Positions 35,759 to 44,680 of a stretch of DNA of 64,000 bases are shown one piece after another (positions within the stretch are counted from its first letter, which is position 1; each line of letters starts with the position of its first letter). Below the pieces are notes generated by a model. The model saw only the letters and a program-made list of their open reading frames with translations. It was not told the origin of the DNA and did no database searches. This DNA is from Saccharopolyspora gloriosae (GTDB taxonomy: Bacteria > Actinomycetota > Actinomycetes > Mycobacteriales > Pseudonocardiaceae). The position numbers were made by a program, and so were the translations under genes. The DNA lies in the NCBI RefSeq assembly GCF_022828475.1, contig NZ_CP059557.1:6557470-6621469 (forward strand), in the 5' to 3' direction.

Positions 35759-36828
35759 GCTTTCCCCTTACCGCTGGCGCTCTCGATCCACCGGGCGATC
35801 GCGTTCACCGCGAAGGTGAGCACGAACAGCACCAGACCGGCCGAGATGTAGGCGCCGACCTGCATGTCGTTGACGAACTCCGCGGATCCGAGCGCGATCT
35901 TCGAGGCGAAGGTCGCGCCGGCGTCGAAGATGCTGAAGTTCGGGCCGACGTTCACGCCGCTGAGGATGATCGTCAGCGCGACGGTCTCACCCAGGGCGCG
36001 TCCGAGCCCGAGCATCGAACCGCCGATGAAGCCGTTGCGGCCGAACGGCCACACCGTGGTGCGCACGACCTCCCACCGGGTCGCGCCGAGCGCCTGGGCG
36101 CCTTCGATGTGCGCGGTGGGGGTGCGCTGGAAGACCTCGCGGGTGACGCCGGTGATCGTCGGCAGGATCATCACGGCCAGCACGATCCCGGCGGTGAAGA
36201 TGTTCGAACCGCTGTCGGCGCGCACGTTGCCGTCGGCGAAGATCGGCACCCAGCCCAGGTTGGTGTTCAGCCAGGATGCGAACGGGTTGAGCACCGGCGC
36301 GAGCGCCACCACACCCCACAGGCCGTAGACCACGGAGGGCACCGCGGCCAGCAGGTCGACGATGTAAGCGAACGGCCGCGCCAGCGAACGCGGCGCGTAC
36401 TGGGTCAGGAACAGCGCGATGCCGCAGGAGACCGGCATCGCGATCACCAGCGCCACCAGCGAGCTGGCCACCGTGACCCAGGCCAGGTCGGTGATGCCGA
36501 AACTCAGGTTGTTCGGGTCGCTGGTGTCCCACACCCGGCTGAACAGGAAGTTCACCTGGTTGGCCTGCAACGACGGGAACGCCCGCAGCAGCAGGAAGAT
36601 TCCGACCGCCGCGATCAGCGCAACGATGAAGATCCCGGAGCCGGTGGCCAGGGACTGGAATACGCGATCACCGGCGCGGACGACCTTCTTCGGTGCGTCC
36701 GCCGCGGGTGCTTCGGGAGCGGAAATGGGGTCCTCCGGTCCGGAACTGGACGCCGGAACGCCCCGACGGGCGCCGGTGTCGTCACCGGTGCCCGCGGGGC
36801 GTTGGTCGGCTCGGGTCGAGTCGGTCAC
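35755..36828 (-). CDS. pstC: phosphate ABC transporter permease PstC
   Basis: 357 residues. A disordered, Pro/Ala-rich cytosolic N-terminus of about 55 residues (longer than in E. coli) precedes six membrane helices and the EAA loop (EGAQALGATRWEVVRTTVWP). It is the partner of PstA. It starts 46 bp downstream of pstS and overlaps pstA. Confidence 0.97.
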   Translation of the reverse strand: MTDSTRADQRPAGTGDDTGARRGVPASSSGPEDPISAPEAPAADAPKKVVRAGDRVFQSLATGSGIFIVALIAAVGIFLLLRAFPSLQANQVNFLFSRVWDTSDPNNLSFGITDLAWVTVASSLVALVIAMPVSCGIALFLTQYAPRSLARPFAYIVDLLAAVPSVVYGLWGVVALAPVLNPFASWLNTNLGWVPIFADGNVRADSGSNIFTAGIVLAVMILPTITGVTREVFQRTPTAHIEGAQALGATRWEVVRTTVWPFGRNGFIGGSMLGLGRALGETVALTIILSGVNVGPNFSIFDAGATFASKIALGSAEFVNDMQVGAYISAGLVLFVLTFAVNAIARWIESASGKGKA

Positions 36829-36874
36829 TGCGGTTCGCAGCCTCTCACTTCGGGGAGTGCGCCGAGGTTCAGCA

Positions 36875-37990
36875 TCAGGAGATGGCGTTGACCGCGGTCA
36901 GCACCTTGTCCTTGAATTCCTGCGGCAGCGGCACATAACCGGCTTCTTCGAGCTCGGTCGGGTTGGCGTTCGCGGCGACGGTCAGCGCGGCCTTGACGCC
37001 CTTGGCGGTCTCCGGCTCGTAGCCCTTCGAGCAGACGATCTCGTAGGTGTTGAGCACGACCGGGTAGGCGCCGGGGCTCTTGTTGCCGTAGATCGAGTCG
37101 AGGTCGACGCGCAGGTCGTTGCCCTCACCTTCGATCTTCGCCTGGTTGATGACATTGCCGACGTTGGCGGTGTTGAGCTCCACCGGACCCGCGCCGCTGT
37201 CGATCTTGGCAATGCCGAGGCCGAGGTTCTTCGGGTAGGACCACTCGACGTAGCTGAGGCCGCCGGGCGTGGTGTTGGTGGCCTGGGAGACCTGGTCGCT
37301 GCCTTCCTTGCCCTGGCCGACGCCGGGGCCGCCCTGGAACTGCTTGCCCTCGCCGGTCCACGCGCCGTTGGTGGCGGTCTTCAGGTACTTCTGGAAGTTG
37401 TCCGAGGTACCGGACTCCTCCGAGCGGTAGAACGGCACGATGTCGAGGTCCGGCAGCTGCTTGCCCGGGTTGAGCGCCGCGACCGCCGGGTCGTTCCAGT
37501 TCTTGATCTCGCCCTGGTAGATCTTGCCGATCACCTCGGCGTTCAGCGTCAGGTCGTCGACGCCGGGGATGTTGTAGGCCATCGCGATCGGCCCGAAGAC
37601 CATCGGGACGTTCCAGGCCGGGTTGCCCTGGCAACGCTCGGCGGCCCGGGCGACCTCGCCGTCCTCCTCGTCCAGCGGCGAGTCGGAACCACCGAAGTCG
37701 ATCTGGCCCGCGAGGAAGGACGAGACGCCCTTGCCGGAACCGGACTTGGTGTAGTTGAGCTCCTGGCCAGGGCACTTGGCGCTGTAGTCGCGAGCGAACA
37801 CGTCCATGGCGTTCTTCTGCGCGGAGGATCCCTCGGAGGTGACCGGCTCGGTGCCGCACTCCACGTTCAGGTCCGTCAGCGCGGGGTTGACGTTCTCCGG
37901 GCTGACGTTCTGGTCGCTTCCGCAGGCCGACAGCACGAGCGTGCCGGCCGCGAGGAAGCTCAGCGCGGCACTGTGGCGCTTGATCTTCAC
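36875..37990 (-). CDS. pstS: phosphate-binding lipoprotein PstS
   Basis: 371-residue periplasm-side receptor anchored by a lipid. The signal ends in the lipobox LSAC (C23), and the mature part has the phosphate-binding class features: TSEGSSAQKNAM, GSGKGVSSFLAGQIDFGGSD and PFYRSEESGTSDNF. It is first gene of the operon and has a PHO box about 100 bp upstream, so it should be induced by PhoP under phosphate limitation. Confidence 0.98.
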   Translation of the reverse strand: MKIKRHSAALSFLAAGTLVLSACGSDQNVSPENVNPALTDLNVECGTEPVTSEGSSAQKNAMDVFARDYSAKCPGQELNYTKSGSGKGVSSFLAGQIDFGGSDSPLDEEDGEVARAAERCQGNPAWNVPMVFGPIAMAYNIPGVDDLTLNAEVIGKIYQGEIKNWNDPAVAALNPGKQLPDLDIVPFYRSEESGTSDNFQKYLKTATNGAWTGEGKQFQGGPGVGQGKEGSDQVSQATNTTPGGLSYVEWSYPKNLGLGIAKIDSGAGPVELNTANVGNVINQAKIEGEGNDLRVDLDSIYGNKSPGAYPVVLNTYEIVCSKGYEPETAKGVKAALTVAANANPTELEEAGYVPLPQEFKDKVLTAVNAIS

Positions 37991-38087
37991 TTCTGTTCCT
38001 CCAGATCAGGGAAACACCGTGGACGCGGCACGCTGCCGCTCGCCCCACGAACGCTAAGCAGCGGGAGTGGACTGACGCCGTGCAGAA

Positions 38088-38105
38088 AGTGAACGAGGAG
38101 TGAAC
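38088..38105 (-). promoter_or_regulatory. PHO box (PhoP binding site) upstream of pstS
   Basis: On the minus strand two direct repeats GTTCACT occur with 11-bp periodicity (GTTCACT-CCTC-GTTCACT). This matches the actinobacterial PhoP consensus of repeated GTTCAYY units. It lies 98-115 bp upstream of the pstS start. Confidence 0.8.
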
Positions 38106-38204
38106 ATGGCACGCTTAGTAAGCAGCGCCACGTTCCAACGGGTGACGCGCAACCTATCCGTGACCTCTCCGTTCGCAATCAGTGATCCATTCGCCCGGTT
38201 CGAC

Positions 38205-39155
38205 TCAGCGCCCGAACTGCACGTCGATGTCCGTTCGCTCGAAGCCCAACCGCTGGTAGACCTTGATCGCCGGAGCGTTGTCGCCCTCCACGTAGAGCAG
38301 TACCCAGGAGCAGCCGACCCGGTGCAAATACCGCAATCCGGCCATGGTCAACGACTTCCCCAAGCCATTACCCTGCGTGTCCGGATCAACGCCGACGACA
38401 TAGACCTCGCCCTCGCCGCCGGGGTGCACCTTCGTCCAGTGGAAGCCGAGCAATCGATCCCGCGCGTCCACTGCGAGCAGGAACCCGGCCGCGTCGAACC
38501 AGTCCTCGCTCTCCTTCTCCCGCAGATCCGCCTCGCTCATCGCGCCCTGCTCCGGATGCCACTGGAACGCACGGTGATTGACCCGGACCACTTCGGCCTC
38601 GTCCGCACCGGGGCGGAACGCACGGATCGTCACCGACTCCGGCAGCGCCGGTTCCGGCGGTTCCGCGTCGGCGAGCCGCACTCCCATCCGCCACAACTCG
38701 CGCGGCCGGGCGAAACCGAACCGCTCCGCCAGCCGCAGCGCGCCCGGATGCTCCCCGTGCGACCACACCCGCAACCTGCCGGTGTCGCCGTCGGGTCTCG
38801 ACGGGAGGTCGGCGCGTTCCAGCAGCGCCTCGATCAGCCGGGTCCCGACGCCGCGGCGGCGGTGCTCGGGATGCACGGCGAGCTCCGCGACGAGCGGCTC
38901 GCCCGGTTCGCCTGCGGCATCGAGATGGGCGTAGCCGAGCAGGGCGTCCGCGGCGTCGCGCACCACGAAGTGCTCCGAACGCACGTCCGCCTGCACCGGT
39001 TCGATCTGCTGCGCCACATCGCGGTGCGCCCGCAGCCGCAAGATCACGTGCTCACCGGCGGGAGCGACCCCGTCGGCCTGCTCCGCCGCGCCGAGCAGCG
39101 CCATCACCTCGGCCACCTCGGCCTTGTCCAGTCCGTTTCGCCACGTCAGCTGCAC
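38205..39155 (-). CDS. mshD: mycothiol synthase
   Basis: Acetyltransferase completing mycothiol, the actinobacterial thiol, by acetylating Cys-GlcN-Ins with acetyl-CoA. The 316-residue protein holds two tandem GNAT domains, each with an acetyl-CoA loop: AVHPEHRRRGVGTRLI (N-terminal) and VGVDPDTQGNGLGKSL (C-terminal, the catalytic one). The segment LLGFHWTKVHPGGEGEVYVVG is characteristic of MshD. The start GTG 39155 was chosen so that the fold begins at QLTWR; in-frame extensions add non-conserved residues. The order pst, mshD, glnR resembles other actinomycetes. Confidence 0.95.
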   Translation of the reverse strand: MQLTWRNGLDKAEVAEVMALLGAAEQADGVAPAGEHVILRLRAHRDVAQQIEPVQADVRSEHFVVRDAADALLGYAHLDAAGEPGEPLVAELAVHPEHRRRGVGTRLIEALLERADLPSRPDGDTGRLRVWSHGEHPGALRLAERFGFARPRELWRMGVRLADAEPPEPALPESVTIRAFRPGADEAEVVRVNHRAFQWHPEQGAMSEADLREKESEDWFDAAGFLLAVDARDRLLGFHWTKVHPGGEGEVYVVGVDPDTQGNGLGKSLTMAGLRYLHRVGCSWVLLYVEGDNAPAIKVYQRLGFERTDIDVQFGR

Positions 39156-39301
39156 GAAGCAGACGTTACCGATCCACCACCCCGACGCGACACATGACGA
39201 AGTCGATAGAAGTCCGAACGCGGACGCGGCTGGGGAGAGCACCGGCCCGCCGCATCAGAGCTCCGGCGGTCGCGTGTGACGGCGGCTTCATCGTTCGGGG
39301 G

Positions 39302-39432
39302 CTTGTCAGCGGCGAAGCCGCTGAGCAGTGACCACGTGAGCAGACCCGACCACCTCGCGAGGACAGGCCCAGTAGGGAGCTGCTTGAAAATGGGAACCCG
39401 CAGCGAGAAGGCCGCTGAGGTTCAGCTACCCG
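39302..39432 (+). repeat. dispersed intergenic element, copy 3 (left arm deleted)
   Basis: Starts CTTGTCAGCGGCGAAGCCG and ends TTCAGCTACCCGAG. About 22 bp including most of the left arm is missing (CCGACCAC runs directly into CTCGCGAGGAC), while the right arm GCGAGAAGGCCGCTGAG remains. It lies between mshD and glnR. Confidence 0.75.
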
Positions 39433-39457
39433 AGCCGCTCCGCGGCAAGACCGGCGC

Positions 39458-40198
39458 TCAGCTGTGCGAGGCGATGATCGCTTCCGCTTCGGCGACGGCG
39501 GTCGCCTCGGTGCGCGGCTGCGCCTGGCCGGGGCGGGACGGGCGGACGAACTTGTAGCCGACGTTGCGCACGGTCCCGATCATCGAGTCGTACTCGGCGC
39601 CGAGCTTGGCGCGCAGCCGGCGCACGTGCACGTCGACCGTGCGGGTGCCGCCGAAGAAGTCGTAGCCCCACACCTCCTGGAGCAGCTGCGCGCGGGTGAA
39701 CACCCGGCCTGCGTGCTGCGCCAAGTACTTGAGCAGCTCGAACTCCTTGTAGGTGAGTTCCAGCGCCCGACCCTTCAGCCGCGCCGTGTAGGTCGCCTCC
39801 TCGATGACCAGATCACCGACCGACAGCGAACCGTCCGAAGCCGCGCTCTCACTGGTGCGGCGGGTAGTGAGCAGCCGCATCCGGGCGTCCACCTCGGCCG
39901 GGCCGCTGGTCGGCAGCAGGATGTCGTCCACGCCCCACTCGGCGCTGATCGTGACGAGACCGCCCTCGTTCACGATGGCGATCACCGGGGCATCGCCGGA
40001 GGCGAGCACGCGACACAAGTCCCGTGCGCCCGCCAGATCGGTGCGGGCGTCGACGAGCACCACGTCGTGGGTTCCGGCGGAGAGGATGGCTCCGGGGTCG
40101 GGAGGCAGCACGCGCACCCGGTGCGGCAGCAGGGCCAGTGCGGGCAGTGCTGATTCGCCGTTCTGGTCGCTGGTCAACAGCAGCAGTTCGGAACTCAT
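39458..40198 (-). CDS. glnR: OmpR-type nitrogen regulator GlnR
   Basis: 246-residue orphan response regulator controlling glutamine synthetase, ammonium transport and nitrogen assimilation in actinomycetes. Receiver domain 1-120 ([23 protein letters not shown]) and a winged-helix C-terminal domain ([20 protein letters not shown], then [19 protein letters not shown] and [16 protein letters not shown]). The segments [17 protein letters not shown] and [17 protein letters not shown] are specific for GlnR rather than PhoP-like regulators. No partner kinase gene is adjacent, as usual for GlnR. GGGAGG lies 7 nt before the ATG. Confidence 0.95.
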   Translation of the reverse strand: MSSELLLLTSDQNGESALPALALLPHRVRVLPPDPGAILSAGTHDVVLVDARTDLAGARDLCRVLASGDAPVIAIVNEGGLVTISAEWGVDDILLPTSGPAEVDARMRLLTTRRTSESAASDGSLSVGDLVIEEATYTARLKGRALELTYKEFELLKYLAQHAGRVFTRAQLLQEVWGYDFFGGTRTVDVHVRRLRAKLGAEYDSMIGTVRNVGYKFVRPSRPGQAQPRTEATAVAEAEAIIASHS

Positions 40199-40319
40199 GC
40201 GGGGGCCTCCCGTTCCCAGGGCCATCACCGAAGCGGCTGGCTCGCGAAGGCCGCTCGGCCAGCGCGTGGGCCGGACGACCCGGCTTCGTTGCCTGTGGAT
40301 GCCAAGCAGAATAACCCTG

Positions 40320-41144
40320 ATGAGTGCGAAAACCCCAGGTGAAGCCGACGGCATCACAATTGTGAACGAGCCGCGAAGCCACGTTACGTCCACGTTTCGA
40401 CCACGCCCGATCACGCTGACCGCAGCCGACGGAGTCCGGCTCCGCGGCCTCTACCACGGCTCTCCGCACGGCTCTGACCTGGCGTTCGCCGTGGGTCACG
40501 GCTTCACCAACCACATCCGCAAACCGGCCGTGCTCGGAGTGCTTCGGCGACTCGCCGTGCACGGTTCGGTGCTGGCCGTGGACTTCCGCGGGCATGGCCG
40601 CTCCGCCGGATTCAGCTCGGTCGGACCAACCGAGGTCCAGGACATCGCAGCGGCGTTGACCCGGCTGCGAGAGATCGGTCACCGGCGGATCGTCACGATC
40701 GGATTCTCGCTCGGCGGCTCGGTGGTGCTGCGTCACGCGGCCTTGGCCGAACCGGCGCAGCGACCGGACGCGATGATCTCGGTGAGCGGCCCGGCGCGCT
40801 GGTGGGTCCGCGACACTCCGGCGATGCGCCGGGTGCACTGGCTGCTGTAGCAGCCGCACGGGCGGTGGGCGGCGCGGCTGCTCGGGGTGCGGCTCGGCGG
40901 CGCGTGGCCGGAGGTGCCCGCTTCGCCGATCGAGCTGGCTCCGCGGCTCGCGCCGACCCCGACGCTGCTGGTGCACGGCACCGCGGACCACTACTTCCCG
41001 GTGGCCGACGCGGAGGCGCTGCACGCGGCCGCGGGCGGTGAGCTGTGGCTGGAACCGGGCATGCGGCACGCGGAGAGCGCCACCGGCCCGGACCTCGTCG
41101 ACCGGATGGCGGCCTGGGCGCACGCCGCCGTACCGGTCCGATGA
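40320..41144 (+). pseudogene. alpha/beta hydrolase gene interrupted by an in-frame TAG
   Basis: A single frame of 274 sense-equivalent codons contains one stop, TAG at 40848-40850. Before it lie VGHGFTNHIRKPA, DFRGHGRSAGFS and the nucleophile elbow GFSLGGS; after it QPHGRWAARLLG, the catalytic Asp region VHGTADHYFP and the His in GMRHAES. Both halves are needed for the triad. In related hydrolases the position fits Glu (GAG), one transversion from TAG. Start ATG 40320, divergent from glnR. It may be a real nonsense mutation or a sequence error. Confidence 0.8.
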
Positions 41145-41291
41145 TCAGGTGGCTCGCCGGACGGGCCGCTCGATGACGCTTGTTGCAGAACACACCTGTC
41201 GGCCGCGGGCGGTCAAGTGCGAAGGTGAACCGGATCAACCTCGCCACCTCGACCCCGATTTCCAAGACCCCGACAGAACGGACCGCTCGCG

Positions 41292-42104
41292 GTGAAGAAG
41301 CTCGTCGTCACCCTCGTCATCGTCCTCGGCCTGCTGGTGGTCGCCGACTACGGTGCGGCGTCGGTCGCCGAGTACCAGGTGTCGCAGAAGGTCCGCGAGC
41401 AGCTGAAGCTCGAGGAGGACCCGTCGGTGCGGGTGCACGGGTTCCCGTTCCTCGCCCAGGCCGTCGCCGGGGACTACCAGGACGTGGAACTCGCCGCGAA
41501 GGCCGTCAAGGTCGGCAGGCTCAGCGAACTCGGCGTCGAAGCGAACCTCCGGCACGCCCGGGTCGCGCTCGGCGACGTGATCGGGGGCAAGGCCGACGAG
41601 ATCAAGGTCGACGAGCTGGCCGGGCGGGTGAAGCTCAAGGCCTCCGACGTGGGCCGCTACATCGGCATCACGGACCTGACGATCAACCCGGCGCCCAAGG
41701 ACGCGCTCGACGAGCCGGCCGACGGCAACGACGGCTCCGGCAGCACCGCCGACACCGGGACCGGGGCGAGCGACCCGAGCCGGGCCACGGTCGCGCTCGA
41801 CGGCTCCATCGACATCGCGGGCAACAACGTGCGGGTCAAGGTCATCGCGGTGCTGTCCCTGCTCAACGGCCAGATCACCATCGAGCCGAAGAAGCTGGAC
41901 ATCGCCGATCAGGCGCTCTCCGAGATCCCGCTGGGCGATGTGTTCGAGCAGTCGATCCTGCAGCAGTTCACCACCACCATCGATCCCGGCGTGCTGCCGT
42001 TCTCCGTCACGCCCACCGCGGTCCGGGTGGAACGGGGTGCGCTGGTCATGGAGGGCGAGGCGCAGGACGTCACGATCGGCGCGAACGGGGTGACCACGGG
42101 ATGA
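41292..42104 (+). CDS. LmeA family phospholipid-binding protein (DUF2993)
   Basis: 270 residues with an N-terminal signal anchor (KKLVVTLVIVLGLLVVADYG). The extracytoplasmic part has the elongated DUF2993 fold (VHGFPFLAQAVAGDYQDVEL and PLGDVFEQSILQQF). A low-complexity Gly/Ser/Asp linker (about 147-165) interrupts it. LmeA in mycobacteria binds phosphoinositides and aids lipomannan maturation. GTG start. Its stop overlaps the thioredoxin-like gene (ATGA), so the two are coupled. Confidence 0.87.
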   Translation: MKKLVVTLVIVLGLLVVADYGAASVAEYQVSQKVREQLKLEEDPSVRVHGFPFLAQAVAGDYQDVELAAKAVKVGRLSELGVEANLRHARVALGDVIGGKADEIKVDELAGRVKLKASDVGRYIGITDLTINPAPKDALDEPADGNDGSGSTADTGTGASDPSRATVALDGSIDIAGNNVRVKVIAVLSLLNGQITIEPKKLDIADQALSEIPLGDVFEQSILQQFTTTIDPGVLPFSVTPTAVRVERGALVMEGEAQDVTIGANGVTTG

Positions 42105-42598
42105 CCGGTTGGCTCGTGCTGCTCGTCGTCGTCGCGGCGACCCTCGTGTTCGGAGTGGTCTGGCGGTCCCGCGAAGGCCGGGTGCGCCCGGCCGTGACGA
42201 CCGCCTCGCACGGTGACGGCGAGTCGACGGGCGAAACCGGGAAGACCGGCGAGCCGGCGAGCGTTGCACCGGACGTGCCCGATCAACTTCCCGACGGCCT
42301 GCGCGCCCGCCTCGGCGACCTCGACGGAACCGGGGTGACGCTGCTGCAGCTGTCCAGCACGTTCTGCGCGCCCTGCAGGCACACCCGGATCCTGCTGGCC
42401 GACATGGCGGAACGCACCGAGGGCATGCGGCACGTCGAGGTCGACCTCACCGATCACCCGGAGTGGTCCACGCCGCTGCGCGTCCACCGCACGCCCACCA
42501 CGCTCGCGCTGGACGGTGCGGGCCGCGAGCTGTTCCGCGTCGGCGGAGTGCCCCGCCGCGACGAGCTCACCGCCGCGTTGCGGGTGCACCTGCCGTGA
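42101..42598 (+). CDS. membrane-anchored thioredoxin-like protein
   Basis: 165 residues: one N-terminal membrane helix (TGWLVLLVVVAATLVFGVVW), a polar linker, then a thioredoxin fold with active site FCAPC (about residues 88-92) and the cis-Pro loop VHRTPTTLAL. It probably exchanges disulfides with extracytoplasmic or membrane partners. It is coupled to the LmeA-like gene. In actinomycetes this type is often grouped with DUF4395, SseA and DUF1416 genes, which follow here after a leader region. Confidence 0.88.
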   Translation: MTGWLVLLVVVAATLVFGVVWRSREGRVRPAVTTASHGDGESTGETGKTGEPASVAPDVPDQLPDGLRARLGDLDGTGVTLLQLSSTFCAPCRHTRILLADMAERTEGMRHVEVDLTDHPEWSTPLRVHRTPTTLALDGAGRELFRVGGVPRRDELTAALRVHLP

Positions 42599-42798
42599 AC
42601 GCGGGCGCGGGTATCCGGATGCTGGGAAACCTGACACCCCGGACCTCGGCGGTCGACGGCGACGGTGCCCGGTTCATCACCCACAGCATCTCTGAGCTGC
42701 TTCTTAGCCACCCCGCTACCGCCGACCGGCGTGCGCGATCCGTCTCACCCAGTGAACGTTCTTCCCGCCGATCGGTCCAGACGGGTACCCTCCGACCC

Positions 42799-42873
42799 GT
42801 GCATGTACTGCTGACCAGAAGGCGCGCGGTGGATCTCTGCCGCGTGGGCAGCAGCCTGTGTCCCAGGCACTGA
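42799..42873 (+). CDS. Cys-containing leader peptide (attenuation ORF)
   Basis: 24 residues: it begins MHVLLTRRRAVDL, continues CRVGSSLC and ends PRH. The RRRxVDLCR...C pattern is that of the short leader peptides found upstream of sulfur/cysteine metabolism operons in actinomycetes, where ribosome stalling at Cys codons can couple expression to cysteine supply. GTG start without a clear ribosome binding site, so the mRNA may be leaderless. It sits 144 bp before the DUF4395-sseA-DUF1416 genes. Confidence 0.7.
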   Translation: MHVLLTRRRAVDLCRVGSSLCPRH

Positions 42874-43017
42874 CCGGGCGGTAGGACGGATGCCCGTGGC
42901 GCTCGCAAGGAAATCCTCCTGCGCAGAAGCCCGCATCCAGCGCCGCCGGACGGACCGGACCATCAACCGGTCCACCAGATCCGGTCCACCCAGTCGGTAC
43001 CGCTACGGAGGATGCTC
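42874..43017 (+). promoter_or_regulatory. leader region with alternative hairpins before DUF4395
   Basis: GGACCGG (42952-42958) can pair with CCGGTCC at 42967-42973 or with the second CCGGTCC at 42981-42987, the mutually exclusive arrangement expected of an attenuator. The area ends with GGAGG (43007-43011), the ribosome binding site of the next gene. Confidence 0.45.
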
Positions 43018-43458
43018 ATGCCCGCCACTCTCGACCCGCGTGGAGTCCGCTTCACCGCCGCCATCACCAGCGTGATCCTGGCCGTCGGCCTGGTCACCGG
43101 AAGCTGGCGGGTGCTGGCGGCGCAAACGGTCTTATTCGCACTGTGCGCTTTCGTCGGCATGGGCCTCAACCCCTGGGGAGCGTTGTACCGCTCCACCGTG
43201 GCGCCGAGGCTGCAACCGGTCCCGGAGTCCGAGCGGGAGGACCCGGCGCCGGTGCGCTTCTCCCAGGGGGTCGGCTTCGTATTCGCGGTGATCGCCACCG
43301 CCGGATACGCCCTGGAGTGGACCACGCTCGGCATGGTGGCGAACGCGTTCGCACTGGCCGCGGCACTGCTGAACGCGGCGTTCGGCTACTGCCTCGGCTG
43401 CCAGCTGTACCTGGTGCTGCGCCGGGTCGTCCCGGCGAAGCAGGCCCACACCGGGTGA
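43018..43458 (+). CDS. DUF4395 family membrane protein
   Basis: 146 residues with four membrane helices. The family signature FVGMGLNPWGALYRSTVAPRL and the double-Cys segment FGYCLGCQLY (a CxxC in the last helix) are seen. The CxxC and gene context suggest a role in thiol or sulfur handling at the membrane, which is inference. ATG 43018 has GGAGG 6 nt upstream; another ATG two codons earlier is too close to it. It is first gene after the leader region and is 46 bp before sseA. Confidence 0.88.
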   Translation: MPATLDPRGVRFTAAITSVILAVGLVTGSWRVLAAQTVLFALCAFVGMGLNPWGALYRSTVAPRLQPVPESEREDPAPVRFSQGVGFVFAVIATAGYALEWTTLGMVANAFALAAALLNAAFGYCLGCQLYLVLRRVVPAKQAHTG

Positions 43459-43504
43459 GTCCACAACACACGTGCAAGGAACAAGAACAAGAAGGAGTCG
43501 CTCG

Positions 43505-44350
43505 ATGAGCCGTGCAGAGGTCCTGGTCTCCACCGATTGGGCCGAACAGAACCTGAACACCGACAAGGTCGTGTTCGCTGAGGTGGACGAGGACACGACC
43601 GCCTACGACGGCGGCCACATCCCCGGCGCCATCAAGCTGGACTGGCGCAACGACCTGCAGGATCACGTGCGCCGCGACTTCGTCAGCCGGGCGGGCTTCG
43701 AGAAGCTGCTCTCGGCCAAGGGCATCTCCAACGACGACACGGTGATCCTCTACGGCGGCAACAACAACTGGTTCGCCGCGTACGCCTACTGGTACTTCAA
43801 GCTCTACGGCCACCAGGACGTGAAGCTGCTCGACGGTGGGCGCAAGAAGTGGGAGCTCGACGGCCGCCAGCTCGTCAAGGACGAGCCGAACCGCGCGGCC
43901 ACCAGCTACCAGGCTCAGGAGCCCGACACCTCGATCCGCGCGTTCCGCGACGAGGTCGTCGACGCCATCGGCGCCCAGAACCTGGTGGACGTGCGCTCTC
44001 CCGACGAGTTCGCGGGCAAGCTGGTCGCGCCCGCGCACCTGCCGCAGGAGTCGGCGCAGCGCGCCGGGCACATCCCGCAGGCCGTGAACGTCCCGTGGAG
44101 CAAGACCGCCAACGAGGACGGCACCTTCAAGTCCGACGAGGACCTCAAGAAGATCTACGCCGAGGCCGGCTTGGACGACTCGAAGGACACCATCGCCTAC
44201 TGCCGCATCGGGGAGCGCTCGTCGCACAGCTGGTTCGTGCTGCGTGAGCTGCTCGGGCACGCCAACGTCAAGAACTACGACGGTTCCTGGACCGAGTACG
44301 GCTCGCTGGTGGGCGTTCCGGTCGAGAACCCGAGCCAACAGGGAGCGTGA
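43505..44350 (+). CDS. sseA: thiosulfate sulfurtransferase (SseA-type rhodanese)
   Basis: 281-residue two-domain rhodanese. The inactive N-terminal domain (about 10-130) has VFAEVDEDTTAYDGGHIPGA; the catalytic domain (about 150-275) has the Cys in IAYCRIGERSSHSWFVL, the CRxGxR loop typical of actinobacterial thiosulfate sulfurtransferases. It moves sulfane sulfur from thiosulfate to thiol acceptors. AAGGAG lies 7 nt before the ATG. It is followed at once by the DUF1416 gene. Confidence 0.95.
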   Translation: MSRAEVLVSTDWAEQNLNTDKVVFAEVDEDTTAYDGGHIPGAIKLDWRNDLQDHVRRDFVSRAGFEKLLSAKGISNDDTVILYGGNNNWFAAYAYWYFKLYGHQDVKLLDGGRKKWELDGRQLVKDEPNRAATSYQAQEPDTSIRAFRDEVVDAIGAQNLVDVRSPDEFAGKLVAPAHLPQESAQRAGHIPQAVNVPWSKTANEDGTFKSDEDLKKIYAEAGLDDSKDTIAYCRIGERSSHSWFVLRELLGHANVKNYDGSWTEYGSLVGVPVENPSQQGA

Positions 44351-44352
44351 AC

Positions 44353-44658
44353 ATGAGCCTGGACGGATGCGGTGCGCCGCAGCAGACTTCGACCGCCGTC
44401 GCCGAGGACACCGATCAGATCGTCGTGACCGGCAAGGTGCGTTCCGGTGCGGCGCCGGTCGGCGGCGCGTTCGTGCGGCTGCTGGACGCGACGGGTGAGT
44501 TCACCGCGGAGGTCGTGTCCTCCGCGGAGGGCGACTTCCGGTTCTACGCCGCGCCCGGATCGTGGACGGTGCGCGCGCTGCACCGCGACGGCAAGGGCCA
44601 GGCGGACGTCTCCGCCTCCGGACCGGGCGTCCACCCCGTGGACATCGCCGTGGCTTGA
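44353..44658 (+). CDS. DUF1416 domain protein
   Basis: 101 residues. A short N-terminal CGAPQQ segment precedes a transthyretin-like beta-sandwich (TGKVRSGAAPVGGAFVRLLD, then AEGDFRFYAAPGSWTVRALH). The family almost always follows sseA, as here, so it probably assists thiosulfate sulfur transfer; the mechanism is unknown. ATG 44353 has GGGAGC at the optimal distance; GTG 44347 overlapping the sseA stop is also possible. Confidence 0.92.
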   Translation: MSLDGCGAPQQTSTAVAEDTDQIVVTGKVRSGAAPVGGAFVRLLDATGEFTAEVVSSAEGDFRFYAAPGSWTVRALHRDGKGQADVSASGPGVHPVDIAVA

Positions 44659-44680
44659 TCCTCGCGGTGGGATCTGCGCG

